Below are positions 1 through 11,238 of a stretch of DNA of 64,000 nt, piece after piece (the stretch's first letter is position 1; the number at the start of each line of letters is the position of its first letter). The stretch covers positions 120,298 through 184,297 of the forward strand of contig VUYV01000191.1 in the NCBI GenBank assembly GCA_008711295.1, in the 5' to 3' direction. The notes under the pieces are model-generated. The model was given only the letters and a program-made list of their open reading frames with translations, had not been told where the DNA came from and did no database searches. The position numbers and the translations under genes were made by a program. The DNA comes from Anarhynchus alexandrinus. Its lineage: Eukaryota > Chordata > Aves > Charadriiformes > Charadriidae.

Positions 1-220
1 GGAAACATTTTTTCACTGAAAGGGTTATTAAACATTGGAATAGGCTGCCCAGGGAGGGGGTGGATTCGCCATCCCTGGAGGTGTTTAAAAAAAGGGTAGA
101 TGTGGTACTTGGGGCCATGGTTTAGAAGTGGTTTTGTCAGGGTAGGGTAATGGTTGGACTTGATGATCTTGAAGGTCCCTTCCAACCTCAGCAATTCTGT
201 GATTCTATGATTCTATGATT
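1..220 (+). mobile_element. CR1 LINE, 3' end (young copy)
   Basis: This is the 3' end of a CR1 retrotransposon, cut off by the window edge. It carries the usual CR1 landmarks in order: the end of the second reading frame, a short 3' untranslated part with the 'ggttggacttgatgatctt' stretch, 'ccttccaacctc', and a tail of ATTCTATG-type octamers ending at about 220. It is very similar, by eye, to the copies at 24466-24985 and 51937-52538, so these three appear to be one recent subfamily. The real left end lies outside the window. Confidence 0.93.
3..125 (+). pseudogene. CR1 ORF2 C-terminal fragment, in frame to its stop
   Basis: Codons from base 3 run open to a TAG at 123-125. They give the last 40 or so residues of the CR1 ORF2 protein, including the conserved NRLPRE and SPSLEVFK stretches. 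The T run at 8-13 has six T, which keeps the frame; the sister copy at 52329-52335 has seven and is shifted. There is no start codon in the window, so this is a truncated relic or the end of a longer copy beginning outside. Confidence 0.7.
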
Positions 221-267
221 CAGAGTATCCGTTCTCACCCTGTATATAGCATATATGAATTTAATAC

Positions 268-1240
268 ATAGCATCATGGATTTATGAAGAGTTAGAAGTA
301 CTTTTGTTAAAGGAAGTTGTGCCTACCATTTGAGCAGAGAAAAGTTGCTTGATATAGTCTACCTGAATGTCCAAAAGACATTTCATAAGGTCACTCACTG
401 AAAGGTCTTAAAGACACTAAGCTGGGCTGAGAAGTGTTATTATTATTGAATGACTGGTTAAAGGGTAAAAAAAGGCAGGAAATAAATTCTTTCAAGGGAC
501 ACAAACTGCCATTGGAGACTGACAGGGTTCAGTGTCAGGGCTTGTGATGTTTGGCATATTTGTAAATGAGCTGGAAGAAACGGGAAGAAGTGACCAACTG
601 TGCCAATGTTAATAAATTGCAACAAAAGACTGTGTGGAATTGTTGATTTATTCATGATACCGAGAGACTAGACAATAAAATGGCAGGTGACATTCAGTGT
701 CCACAGATAGAAATGAAATCTGTGGGAAAAACTGTTCCAGTCAGTGCACTCAGAAAAGACCTTTAGTGTTTATATTTTTCTGTTCTGTGAAAAGATCAAT
801 TTGGTGCTGGGTAATATTTAACAAAGCAAAAGTTAGCATTTGCTAGGAGTGGAACAGAAAACATTATTATGGTTCATAATACCGTGCACGATTCCATGAT
901 TTCTGCCCATCTTTGACTAATAAGTGTGCTGTTCTTGCAGCACCAAAAATGAAATAATAGGACTAGAAAAGATGCAGAGGGAGGTGCTGGAGATGAATGA
1001 AAGGTACGGGGATGTTTCTGTTGAGAAATATTCAGGAATCTTCAGTATGGAAAATAAATGACTGAAGAAAGGTATGCTAGAAGTCTATAAAATCATGAGC
1101 AATATAGGGAGAATGATTAGAAACGATTGTTTCTTTTAATTTGAGAAAGAAGGGTACACAATGAAACCATCAGACAGCAGACTCAACCCCAACATAAGGC
1201 AGTATTCCACACAGAGAACTGCAGTGACAGCCGATTGCGA
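268..1240 (+). mobile_element. Ancient, heavily decayed CR1-type LINE (RT region to 3' part)
   Basis: Several short stretches follow the order expected of an old amniote CR1 reverse-transcriptase region. Near 357-405 is a 'tacctgaatgtccaaaagacatttcataaggt'-like block (YLNVQKTFHKV-like). Near 525-575 is a 'gggttcagtgtcagg...gtaaatgagctggaag' block matching the GPVLF..IVNDLE region. Near 1085-1105 is 'gaagtctataaaatcatgagca', and near 1160-1215 is sequence before the C-terminal end. Frames are broken throughout. The match is from memory of turtle and bird CR1 sequences and is diverged; ends are approximate. Confidence 0.62.
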
Positions 1241-3120
1241 AGTGCTGCGACTCAGGACACTGCAGATGCTGAAATAAAAAAATACGTGTGTTCAAAAAAA
1301 ACGACGAGGGAAGGAAAATCATTTAAGACTCCAGAAAACACAAGAAAGCCCCATCCAGCTGAGGAAAGGCAGACTGCTGAGGGCTGGGAGGACGCACTGG
1401 GGAAGTCTCCCTGGACGTGTGCCCCGTTTGTGTATCTTCCTTGGGTGTCTCTGTCAGACAGAGGATGTGGGATCTGCTGAATTTTTTACTGAACACAACG
1501 TTCAATCTGATGGCTTCTCATTCACGTTAATGTTGCACTCTGCTATGTGTGACTTCAAGGCTATTTGTCATTCCTTCCTTCTTTAAAAATTAAGCAATCC
1601 GTGCGAAATTCCATAGCATTTTTTAAAAGAGAATGTGGTAATTTCCATTTGTTTTGACTTGTGTGTTTTTCTTTCTTACATCAAAGATTTTGTTTTTACT
1701 CTAAAATTATATTTTTCTCTATGATTACTATTCAGACAGATGCTAGTTTATGCTGGCAGGAAAAAAAAAAGACGACGCATTAAAATATCATCTATTTTGT
1801 CTAAAAGCTGCTAAATTAATTGAGAACTACCATCACTGAAGCAGAAAATAAGGTTGGATTTGAGTAATGAATGATGCCTGGCTAATGATACTGAAGACCA
1901 TTAGAGCAAGAGAGACACCGTTTTCTCCGTGTAGGCTGATTGAGGAGGGGGTTCGAGTTGGCAGGAGACGGTGTGGTGAGGTGCTGAGTGAGAAGAATAT
2001 GTTATTCAGTGCAGAGAGCAAACAAGGAAATTCGAGAAAGAAGTTAGAAAGCATGAGAATCAAAGAAGGTCAAAGAGGTAGACGCAAAGAAGAACAAAAC
2101 AAAGTGACATTCAAGAAATTGACACAAATCGTCGGCATTGTAAAAAAAAAAGTATTATGCTACTTATGTTTTCTGCCTCTCAGTTTGCACGTGTTTAGGA
2201 TGTATGTTGGCCACATGGTCCTGGTTAGAATTCCAGTCTACAAAGCAGGGCAACATCTGAAAGTCAATGCTAAGCACCCTTCTTTTTTTCCTTCTTATCG
2301 CTCACTAGGTGGTGGGAAAGTCTTGCCTGTAGTTCTCACTGAAAGTTTGGGAATAAATGTAAAATAAAAAGACTTAGTTATCCAAGTCTGTTGTTTACCT
2401 ATAGTAGATCCCTCAACTGGTGAAGCCTATTCTCTGCTCTGATGAGGTATAAACCTTTTTTAGCTGTCCTATGTGGTGTGACTGAGGTGACAAAAATGAA
2501 GTACTCTGCCTTGCTTAACTTCTATACACCACCCTCTCAATTTTTACATTTTTATGTCACTCATTTCAATGCTTTTCTGAATGTAAAAGGGGGATGAAAA
2601 GATCAAGTGCATGTTTGACATTTTAACTCCCTTTGGAACATTATTTTTTCTCTGATTTTTTTTTTTTTTTAAGTTTAAAGCCTGGACTGTCTTATGTCTT
2701 TAAAAAGCAGACTTGAATTGCCACATCCAGAATGACGTGATCTAGAAGCTGATGTGAAATAAGAAAGATTTTTCGTCCTAATTAATGTCAGAAAAGTGAC
2801 CCAAGCTTTAAAAAGCAGTGTCTGGTACATATCACTCTATTCCTCCTGACCTCCTTCCCCCAAACGGGCATTGAAAACTGTGTGGGCTCTCATCATGTAG
2901 GACCAATTTGTTTTCAGTACCCTGTGCATAAAGCGAGTTAGCACCACAGATGTCTTTCATTTCAAACCTGATGCAGTCACAGCAAAGAAACCTTTGAGTA
3001 TTTGCTCCTTCTTTGGCTTAAAGTTATGTGGTTATTTTTCAGTCTCGTTAGTTAGCTCAGCTCTACAGAGACTGACAACGCCGCAAAACCCTACTCGAGT
3101 GGCTGTAGCTGAGCTGACCT
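1241..3120. other. Unassigned unique sequence
   Basis: No gene, RNA or known repeat recognised. The longest open frame (1867-2367, plus, 166 codons) has no recognisable domain, is rich in basic residues and lacks nearby splice or promoter signals; I treat it as chance. Short A and T runs occur at 1760-1770, 2142-2150 and 2657-2670. Confidence 0.5.
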
Positions 3121-3330
3121 TCATAGAATCACAGAATGGTTTAGGTTGGAAAGGACCTTGAAGATCATCGAGTTCCAACCCCCCTGCCATAGGCAGGGAC
3201 ACCTCCCACTAGACCAGGTTGCTCAAAGCCTTGTCCACCCTGGCTTTGCCCTCACTCATGTGTGAACACTTCAGGTTCTGGAGACAGAGCTCCTGGTCCC
3301 TTGCGCTGCAGCAGGGAGATCCCCACAGGA
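3121..3330 (-). mobile_element. CR1 LINE 3' end, old and decaying
   Basis: On the minus strand this is a CR1 3' end. The plus strand reads 'tcatagaatcacagaatgg', then the complement of 'ccttccaacc', then the 'gcagggacacctccca' block. Similarity is clear to about 3250 and weak but still colinear (complement of the 'tccctggaggtgt' region and beyond) to roughly 3330. Nothing of the reverse-transcriptase core is left. Confidence 0.88.
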
Positions 3331-6300
3331 CTCTCTTCCCCTGAGATGTTCATCATCTCGTTTGGGTACAACATGTAGATTGTGGGGTGGGACTGGGAGA
3401 CTGCAGATCCGTTAGGACAGCAGCTTATGACTTAGGTTGATTTGAATTTTAACCTGCTCAGACTAATGGGCCAGGTAGCTGCAGCGTGATTATGTTAAAT
3501 TTGGGACTGATGTTATATTTGTGCACAGGACATGACTTAAAATAATAATTCTTCTTAGCTTTTGAGTGTTCCTGCTTTCATTTAGCTAAATATTTTAAAT
3601 ATTGAAAACATCCCCAAAAATGTAAATTATTTTTTTAACATGGTTCTTTTCACTTCTTTGGGTTTTATTCTAGAAGTATTAATGAAGCCACTACAGAAAT
3701 TAGTCCTATTTTATATCTGTAAGAATAATGAGAATGAGACAACTACCAGACCTTCGACTGACGTAAGGACTCAAATGCTTGGCCCACACTCCGTATTGTT
3801 TTCCTCCCTTATCTATAAAACAGGCAAAGACTATATAGCTACTTAATAACTAATATATGGCTTTATAGACCTGCTAGAAAGCAAATAAAAAGAGTGTACA
3901 GTTGGTGTTTTTCTGAAGCAGAGAGCACTGATGTCAAAATGACCTAAGTTTGAGAACCGTTAGCCACATAAGGACTGACAGAAACTTAAATACCCAAAAG
4001 AAGTGAGACATGGCTTAACAGGTATAGAGCATCTTCACTTTCCAGGGTTATGAATCTAATGTGTTTTTTTTCTCTAGATGTCTTAATTTTATGATGACCG
4101 TCCAGCTTTCTTTCCTTTCCCTTGCAAGTCAGTACTACAAAATTATTAGGTGTTCTTCTGTCTTATAATACTCTACTAATTTCATTCAGCACCAGAGACT
4201 GAGAAAGCATCCTTGTGTGTTTCTCACTTTAGCTGATCATATTTTATTGTGAACGGGACAGGAGGTGTTTGAAAAACACTGGCATGATACTGAGTTGTCA
4301 TTCAGAAGAAGAGCGTATTACTGGCTTGGGAAAGGAGCCTTGGATGACAGGATGTCTGTTCTCTTTAGGTCCAAAATTACGCTGTTGCCGAAAACGTAAT
4401 AAAAACCCCAAGAATTTGTGATGCAGAATTGTTTACGCTTTGTAAAGTCCTCTTTATACCAAAATGCTCATTAAGATAGAATGATAGCACCTGCAACTAT
4501 CTGAGCCTAATTTCCATTTTTACTTGGTACATTTCTTGTTTAGTTTCAGTTTTATCCTAATTAAAATGTGGGCTGATATCCACGAGCGTAGGCTAGCAGG
4601 CTAGCGATGCAGAGCGATGAGCTGGAGGCCACCCATGCATGGCATGAAGCTGGAGGCACTGGTGTGAGACATAAGGAAGACAGTTTTATGGAGTAGCCAA
4701 AGAGGCTCCAGGGAGCGATGATACGCTAGAAAATGTTACTAAAGTACCGTAGTCTGAAAATTACTAGAGGAAGACAGATGGGTGGGACGACCGATAAAGG
4801 ACAGAAATCTGTAAAATGGCTGATTTGAGAGAACCGGTAGGCTGAGTTTGTCAGAGAAAAAAAGCCAAACGCAGAAGCCCGCTGGAGCAAAAGGCAAGTG
4901 CTAGGAGTCACTGAAGTATGGAGCAGGTGAGCTTTCCAAAAGCTTGATTAGCAGAGCACAGCCACTGCTTTGCCCGAGCGAGTCAGCCAAAGCAAACTTT
5001 GAAACCTAAATATCACTCAATTTAGCCAAGAGGTTAAAATGCACGTTCCGTGCCAGGGCAGAAATGACAGACCAGGGAGAAAAAAAAAAAAAAAAAATCA
5101 TACTCTTATTTTCATAAGCGGTTGTTGTGTGCTGAGCCACGGCGGTTCTGGTCGTTCGGACCTCACTACAAGTCACGGTGAACTGGGTGGGCTGGGAGAG
5201 CACTTGGTAGACAGAGATCGAAGCTCGGTGTCTTGAGTAGATTTGTGCCTTGCGCGGTGCCCCACTCTTTGGGAGGTCACAGCGCTGCAGAGGGCACTCT
5301 GCCAAACCCCCCTCTGCGTTCAGCTCTGCATCCATGCCAAGAAATGGAATAAATTAGCCCGCAAAGAGCACCGGAACTATTGCATTTATGTATAGCTTCG
5401 CTTACGTGTAGTTCAGGTACGAGCGCCTTGCACTGAAAGCTATGATGGAGATTTAATTATGAAAGAGCAATCACTGCATTGTAGTTGCATCCTGTATCTT
5501 TTTTACCATCCAAATGCTGTATTCAGAACACAGAAAAATGGTAAGAGGTTAATATTCATTCCGGAATATCAGTACAGACAGGTTCTTCACTGAGTAGCTG
5601 GATGAGATTTTTCTGTCATCCTACCAATATTCCTGTGCTTGTCCTGTTATTAGAGTTTATGCCCGGAATTAGATGGTTATGGCTTAGGAAAAAAGCTATT
5701 TCTATTTGTAAAGCGTTTCTCAGTTTTGTGAATGTTTCCCCGACGCTAATTTTTAAGTCCTGTAACATCAGAAAATAATCATGTGAAAAAAACCCAGATG
5801 AAATGAATCAGTGAAAAAAAAATGGAACATATACTCTAAATTTACATTTGGCTCTCATTCTGTTCTCATAACCATATCCACGAAAAGATTTTATGAAATT
5901 TACCTCGTGTCAAATTTTAAATTTTGGGATTGGATTCCAGTATATTTTAAAAATTTCTATTTAGCCAAAATTTCTGGAAGTGCTGAGGAAGCAGAAGTTT
6001 CCTTGTCTGTAAAAGAATGAATGAAAGTTAGTGAGAAGGTTAATATTTTTATATTATATATGGCTTCTCTTTCCCTCTAATGTGTGTATGCATGTCTTTT
6101 TTAATACTTGTATTTATGGGTATGTTGGGAAATAGACCAGGGGTTAGAGATTCTCCTTGATTAACGGTGTTCTAGAAAAGGATTCGAGAGAGGCCGAAAT
6201 TGAATTAGGATCCAAACTTATAATTCAAAGCTACGATAATCTATAAAATAAGAAACACTATTAAATCAACAGGAAATGAAAAAGATTGCGGTGAGCCAAG

Positions 6301-8534
6301 CGACCATCACTCACCTCAGAAGCTAAGTGATCCTTGAACTGGATGAATCAATCCCGACTGCCAAGGTCAATGAGTTGCCATACTCGAGGAAATATGAACA
6401 TATGTAGTAGGCGCCTCGCAATAAAATGAGCCGTGCTGCCATCTTTTGTTAATAGGAGTTTTATCTGATGAGGGAAGGCAGCCCTTGTATCAGCAAATTT
6501 ACACTAGCGTTTGGAGCAAATTGACTGACAAGAAATGATCCAAAAAAAAAGAGTTATGGAGTAGCAGTGCTGCAGTACAGTCCTACACGACGAAGCCGAG
6601 CACAGAGGTACTGCAGACGGCAGAGTTTAGTACCTCCCTACAGCTGGAAGTGTCTTTAATAGCTGCGTTTAGTATAAAAAAGATTCTCTGTGCTGCTTTA
6701 TTTCCAGACAAGTTAGGCACAAAGCTGAGAAACAAAAACATGAAGTTGGGCTTTTAAACACTTTTCCAGCAGCCCCTGAAGAGAAGTATTCTTCTTTTCA
6801 CCCTCGTGCATTTTTTTTTTCCCTCCCATAACTTATAGCCTCTTTTGCCTTTCCGCCTCAATCACTTCTGTCACTCTCATATCTATTTCACAAAATAGGA
6901 TTTGCATAATGAACAATTTTGCAGAGATTCAAAATATAAATTAGCTTTTTTTTCTGACACCGCAGTGAAAGAAATTTGCAAAGATTTGATCTTTGTGACT
7001 GCCAGAGTCAGCAGGGGTGAAAGTTAAGTTGCGTAGAAAGCATAGCAATCATACTTTTCATTAGGACCCGCATATTTTCTCATTGATCATTCTCAGTACA
7101 TCACGCAGATGGAAGACCAATCTCAAACATGACCCATTATAGTGTTTCCCCTATATGCGAGCATAATAATTCACTGCCTTTTCAGTTACAGTATAAGATC
7201 TTAACACTGGCTGCACTCATTTCTGTAGTCAAATAAACCTAGTTACTAAAACACCTAGTTCTGATAATAAGCACTGAAGGGAATTACATTAGAGCCTTTA
7301 ACCATTAAGAACTCTTCCCTGCTCACTTGAAATTCTGGATTACGGCATGATTATTTGAAAGGGGACGGAAGAGAGACTGCTTTAAGGGTAGCGATAAGAA
7401 ATTGCAAGGACCGCTATTATGCAGAGAAGCAGATGAAATGGAAATTGTTCCATCCTGAATGCCAGCACCTGCCATTGGTCAAAAAAAGAGAAGCACTCGT
7501 GCGCACTCCCCAGTGCTTTTTCAGAAGGGTTTTCATACGTGAACCTGTGCATCTCTGAGGGCCGTGACAAGAAGACAAGACTTGCAAAAGATAGCAGTGG
7601 GTGAGCGAAGACCTGTAGTGTGGCTCTGAGAAGAGAAAGAACTTTTGAGTTTAATGCTGGCTAAAAGGGAGTTGAAGCTTCAGAATAAAGATCCCTCATC
7701 CTATTGGATTCCTTTTACAATTAGTGAACTGTTTGGTTTGGGTTCTTTACAAGTAAATAGGAACCTGTAACAGACAAGTTCAATATTATTTTTCCCTTCC
7801 CAAAGATAAAACGTGCAAGGCTCAGAACTTTAGATAATTCCTTAGGTAAAAAAGGGATATGCTAACAGAGGAACTTTACATCGATGAGCAGTTTCTCCAA
7901 ACAAACCCAACAGGATGTAAAATAGCCATATCTTTTTTGAAATATTCTTGGTGATCCTAAACATCATGAGACCTATGATCCAGGGAAGCTTGTTTAACCT
8001 CTGAAAACACTAGAGGTGTAAGTTACAAGATGGTGTGGTCAAGAATTGGCAGAGTAAACATCCTCATAGGGCTTGGTTATCAAGACTAGCTGTAGTAGGT
8101 TAGCTTGCAAAACCAGGCGATTTGCTTGTTCGGCCAGTAGGCATAATGGGCAGGAGTTCAAACGCAAACTCATGGCTGCAGGTGCAAAAAAATGGGCAAA
8201 CTCATTATTTTTTTCAGATGTGAAAAACGTAGTCTTTACATGCCATCAGATATTCAAGTAAACGTTACCTGTTTAGAGATGACTGAGAGAGTCTGGGAAA
8301 CTACTTATCCCAGAGGAAACATTTGGCTCGCTCAGATTCTTTTACCAGCCCTAGAGAAGAAAAGGACCAAATCTGTACTTCAACCAAAGGTGAAACTACA
8401 GTGTAATTAGGGCCAACCATTAATCTACCTTGCGTGAGCAGTAATAGATAGGAAGATACGATACATGTGCTCCAGGTCAGGCTGTCACTGGATAGGTGTT
8501 GGTCAGCCTGGCGGGTTCCCAGTGCCCTTCACTG
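3331..8534. other. Unassigned unique sequence
   Basis: About 5.2 kb with no gene or repeat I can name. Open frames are all short (110 codons or fewer) and look random. There is a perfect 18-base A run at 5080-5097. The part 6270-6540 is less AT-rich and could be a conserved noncoding block, but only cross-species alignment could say. Part of 6308-6350 faintly recalls 5S rRNA and was rejected. Confidence 0.5.
5080..5097. repeat. Poly-A tract, 18 bases
   Basis: An uninterrupted run of 18 A. It is not preceded by a recognisable SINE or processed pseudogene, so it is listed only as a simple repeat. Confidence 0.9.
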
Positions 8535-8538
8535 CCGG
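8535..8538. repeat. Left target-site duplication of the solo LTR (CCGG)
   Basis: CCGG here is matched by CCGG at 9110-9113. The next two bases (TG) also match on both sides, so a 6-bp duplication cannot be excluded; a TG start for the LTR favours the 4-bp reading. Confidence 0.65.
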
Positions 8539-8974
8539 TGAGTCAGGGGTATATGATAGAGATAATGACACATTGTGTACTAATTGGCTAGTAGTGATAT
8601 ATAACCTAAAAGACAGGCCTGAGAGTTTACTGACAACCAGACAAAGCGAGAAGTCTTGTGATGTTGTCATGGACAGCTCCTGATAATGAACAAGAACCTG
8701 TCTGGAGAAGTGGTTGAAACCGACCCTGGGGTCTGGACAAAGACCAGGGAAGAACTGAGCCTGCGCAAAAGCAAAAGGTTACTTGCGGTGATGAAGAGGA
8801 ATCATCAGCCTTCATCCTCACGACCCTCAGCGACCACCCCCAGGAGGAAATGCGCAAGCGTAGTTGGGAGGAGTTTATGAAAATGATGTCTTAGAGTTAA
8901 TTTTAATACGAAGTGGGGACAGGTCATGCATATGTATAGGCGTATTCGGAAATCTTATGTTTATGTGATTAAGT

Positions 8975-8987
8975 ACTATATATATTT
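8975..8987 (+). promoter_or_regulatory. TATA-like box of the solo LTR
   Basis: The sequence ACTATATATATTT lies about 70 bases before the LTR polyadenylation signal, where an LTR U3 core promoter would be expected. Activity is not shown by the sequence. Confidence 0.4.
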
Positions 8988-9052
8988 GAGAAAGCCGCTG
9001 CATTGGGCGCGCACGATTGTGGTGGGGCGACCCCCCGTGCTGCCCGGTGCTG

Positions 9053-9058
9053 AATAAA
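9053..9058 (+). promoter_or_regulatory. Polyadenylation signal of the solo LTR
   Basis: AATAAA in the context 'tgctgaataaacattcc', about 51 bases before the CA end of the LTR. This is the usual R-region position in avian ERV LTRs. Confidence 0.6.
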
Positions 9059-9109
9059 CATTCCTACTTTACAGCCATCTCGGTTGTGGAGTCTCATTTC
9101 CGCGCATCA

Positions 9110-9113
9110 CCGG
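9110..9113. repeat. Right target-site duplication of the solo LTR (CCGG)
   Basis: Partner of 8535-8538, directly after the terminal CA of the LTR. Confidence 0.65.
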
Positions 9114-11136
9114 TGTACAGATGGAGGTATCACTTGGCCGTGCCGAGTGACGGTAGTGTAGGCATATGCAGAAAGTTTTCTAAGAGACTGGGAGGCCTCG
9201 GTGAAAAAAGTTATATTTTTTTTTCACCCCTTACGAAAACAGAAAGGTCGTTGATGAGGTATCGTTTTAACTGCAATAATAGCTTTGACAGAGGGTATTT
9301 CTTATGTTGGTTGGACTGGACTCTTTCTGGCTCTTCCCTGATTTCTGGGTGATATAAATCACTGTGCATCCCTTAACTGCCCTGTCTTCTTTTTGTTTTA
9401 AGATCTTTCCCTAACCTACGGTCTTCAATGAGGCACTTTTAAAAATATGTCTTCAGACGAATACTGGTGCGGCTGCTTTGAACCTACAGTGCTTCCGAAC
9501 GACATGCAGATGGTTCTCAGGGTGATTAACGTCCACGCTGCCTCTGTGGCTCAAGTACTGGGCAGCAGCGTTTGCTGAGAACATAAGAAAGCTCCAAAGG
9601 TTGGTGGTGGCATTCTGCCAGAGCAGTTTGTAATGAGTATGCAAAAATGAACAAAACCAACCGCCTCTATTCACTGAATACCTATTTAATAGCGGTGTCT
9701 TTCTTTACTATTGTCTTTACTATCTCTCTGAAAATGCCTAGCTGAAAGCCCGTGTCCCTGCTTGAGTGCAAAGCTTCACATTTAATCTATTTCATCAACA
9801 ACCAAAAGAAATTCCCTTTTGAAGATCCTGTGGAACAAGAAGTCTTTCCCAGTCAGTTACCTTTATGCCTTTGGCAGTCCTGGAGTGTCTGTCACCCCAT
9901 CTGCCAAGCCCCCAGTAGCCAGCAAACAGCACAAGTTAAGCATAGCTTTTCTATAGCTTTTCTATAACGAGAGTTATTCAAGATAACATCATCTCAACTA
10001 ACATGGTGCATAAAATCACTAAGAAAACTCAGCAAAAGTGAGAGGCTGAATTAATCCACAGAAAAATGTCTATTTACATCACACGGGGCTTTTGTTTTGG
10101 ACCACAGACACTAAACAAGATGTGGACGGGTGAACTGAAAGAGAATTATCAAGAAATTATTTCTATTCCGCAGAATGCACATTTTTGTCTTGCTAACAAA
10201 TTCAGAACCGAAATCCTCATATTATATGCAATAAAGTGGTGTATTTATGATGCTAGCCATGCTCTTCTCCAGTCTTTCTGCCAGTATCTTCTCTGAGTCT
10301 ATTGCCGTTCCTTAGCTCTTAAAGACAATGTGAAAGGGGAAGAAAAATATTTATGTATTAAATTTATGGATTATGCTTAAGATGATTATCTATTCCAAAT
10401 AGCTTTATCATAGCCTTCTTTGAAAACGATCAGCACTGAGAGTTTTTAGGGACAATGACTGCAAACTTAACCAACGAAGAAAACACAATGCCTGAAAAAC
10501 AGTTGTGGAAAGGATAGAAGTCACCATGACCTAGATTGACAAGTGGAATTCGTAGACAGCAGATGTTTCGTGTAAAAGAAGACCCAGTTTAAAATGCACA
10601 AATCCTCCCTGTCCCTGGAAAGAATTGAGCTAGCCCGCTGAATATTTTCTGTTATTTAAATAAATGTCAGATGTACTATATTCAAGTAAAAAGATCTGTC
10701 TGCAGTCAGCAGAAATTTCCTTTCCGCCCTGAAAAGACGGATACACTTGATTATGGATGGGTATGGCTGATTAGGGTAGTTATACAGTCAAAAGCAGCTC
10801 AAACTATCAATATTTTCAGTACTTTAATAAAATCTGAAATTTGAAGTACTATATAAAGTTGTTTGGAATGGGAATATCTTTACATCAGTTTTAACAGCTG
10901 ATGTTTAAGATAAGGTTATTAAAATGACATGTAAGTGATAATTAATCATAACAGACCAACACAACACATTGGAATTTCTTGTGCTGTCTTGGATGCTAAA
11001 TATGTTATTTGCTGCTCTTTTTATTAATAGAATCAGAAACAAAAATAGAAAGTTACACCGACTATTTAATGTTTTTGAACACAGGCCAAGAAAGTTTAAA
11101 ATTACCCTAAAGAAAACAAGGCTTAGCACAAATAAA

Positions 11137-11238
11137 ATAATTAAGCATGCTCATTACTGATTTAGGGCCCATAATTAAGCTTATTTATAGCTGACTTAAG
11201 GCTTGTAGTTAAGCATACTCATAAGTGGCTTTTGTGCC
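11137..11238 (+). repeat. Three degenerate 34-bp tandem units with a TTAAGC core
   Basis: Units begin at 11137, 11171 and 11205. Each opens with (A/G)TA(A/G)TTAAGC and continues with a T/C-AT and TGA/TGG step at the same places. By direct count, units 1 and 2 match at 24 of 34 positions, 1 and 3 at 23, and 2 and 3 at 20. The TAATTA/TTAAG cores resemble homeodomain sites, but that is only a motif resemblance. It could be an old tandem triplication with no function. Confidence 0.7.

Larger units (their letters stand above)
8539..9109 (+). mobile_element. Solo LTR of an avian endogenous retrovirus (ERVL-like)
   Basis: The block starts TGAGTC and ends GCATCA, so it has TG...CA ends, and CCGG lies directly outside on both sides (8535-8538 and 9110-9113) as a likely target-site duplication. 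Inside, in the expected order, are a TATA-like run at 8975-8987, the GC-rich 'gcgcgcacgattgtggtgg' segment typical of avian ERV LTRs near 9007-9025, and an AATAAA at 9053-9058. No primer-binding site, gag, pol or env follows or precedes it, so it is a solo LTR left by recombination. The ERVL assignment rests on resemblance and is less certain than the LTR call. Confidence 0.8.

Noticed and set aside
1867..2367. 166-codon plus-strand frame, longest in the left part
   Set aside because: No recognisable domain, composition follows local A-rich DNA, and no splice, promoter or conservation evidence. Treated as chance.
6308..6350. Faint resemblance to 5S rRNA or a 5S-derived SINE (AGAAGCTAAG followed by CTGGATG)
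   Set aside because: The spacing between the two boxes is about 11 bases shorter than in 5S rRNA and the rest does not align. Two short motifs are not enough.
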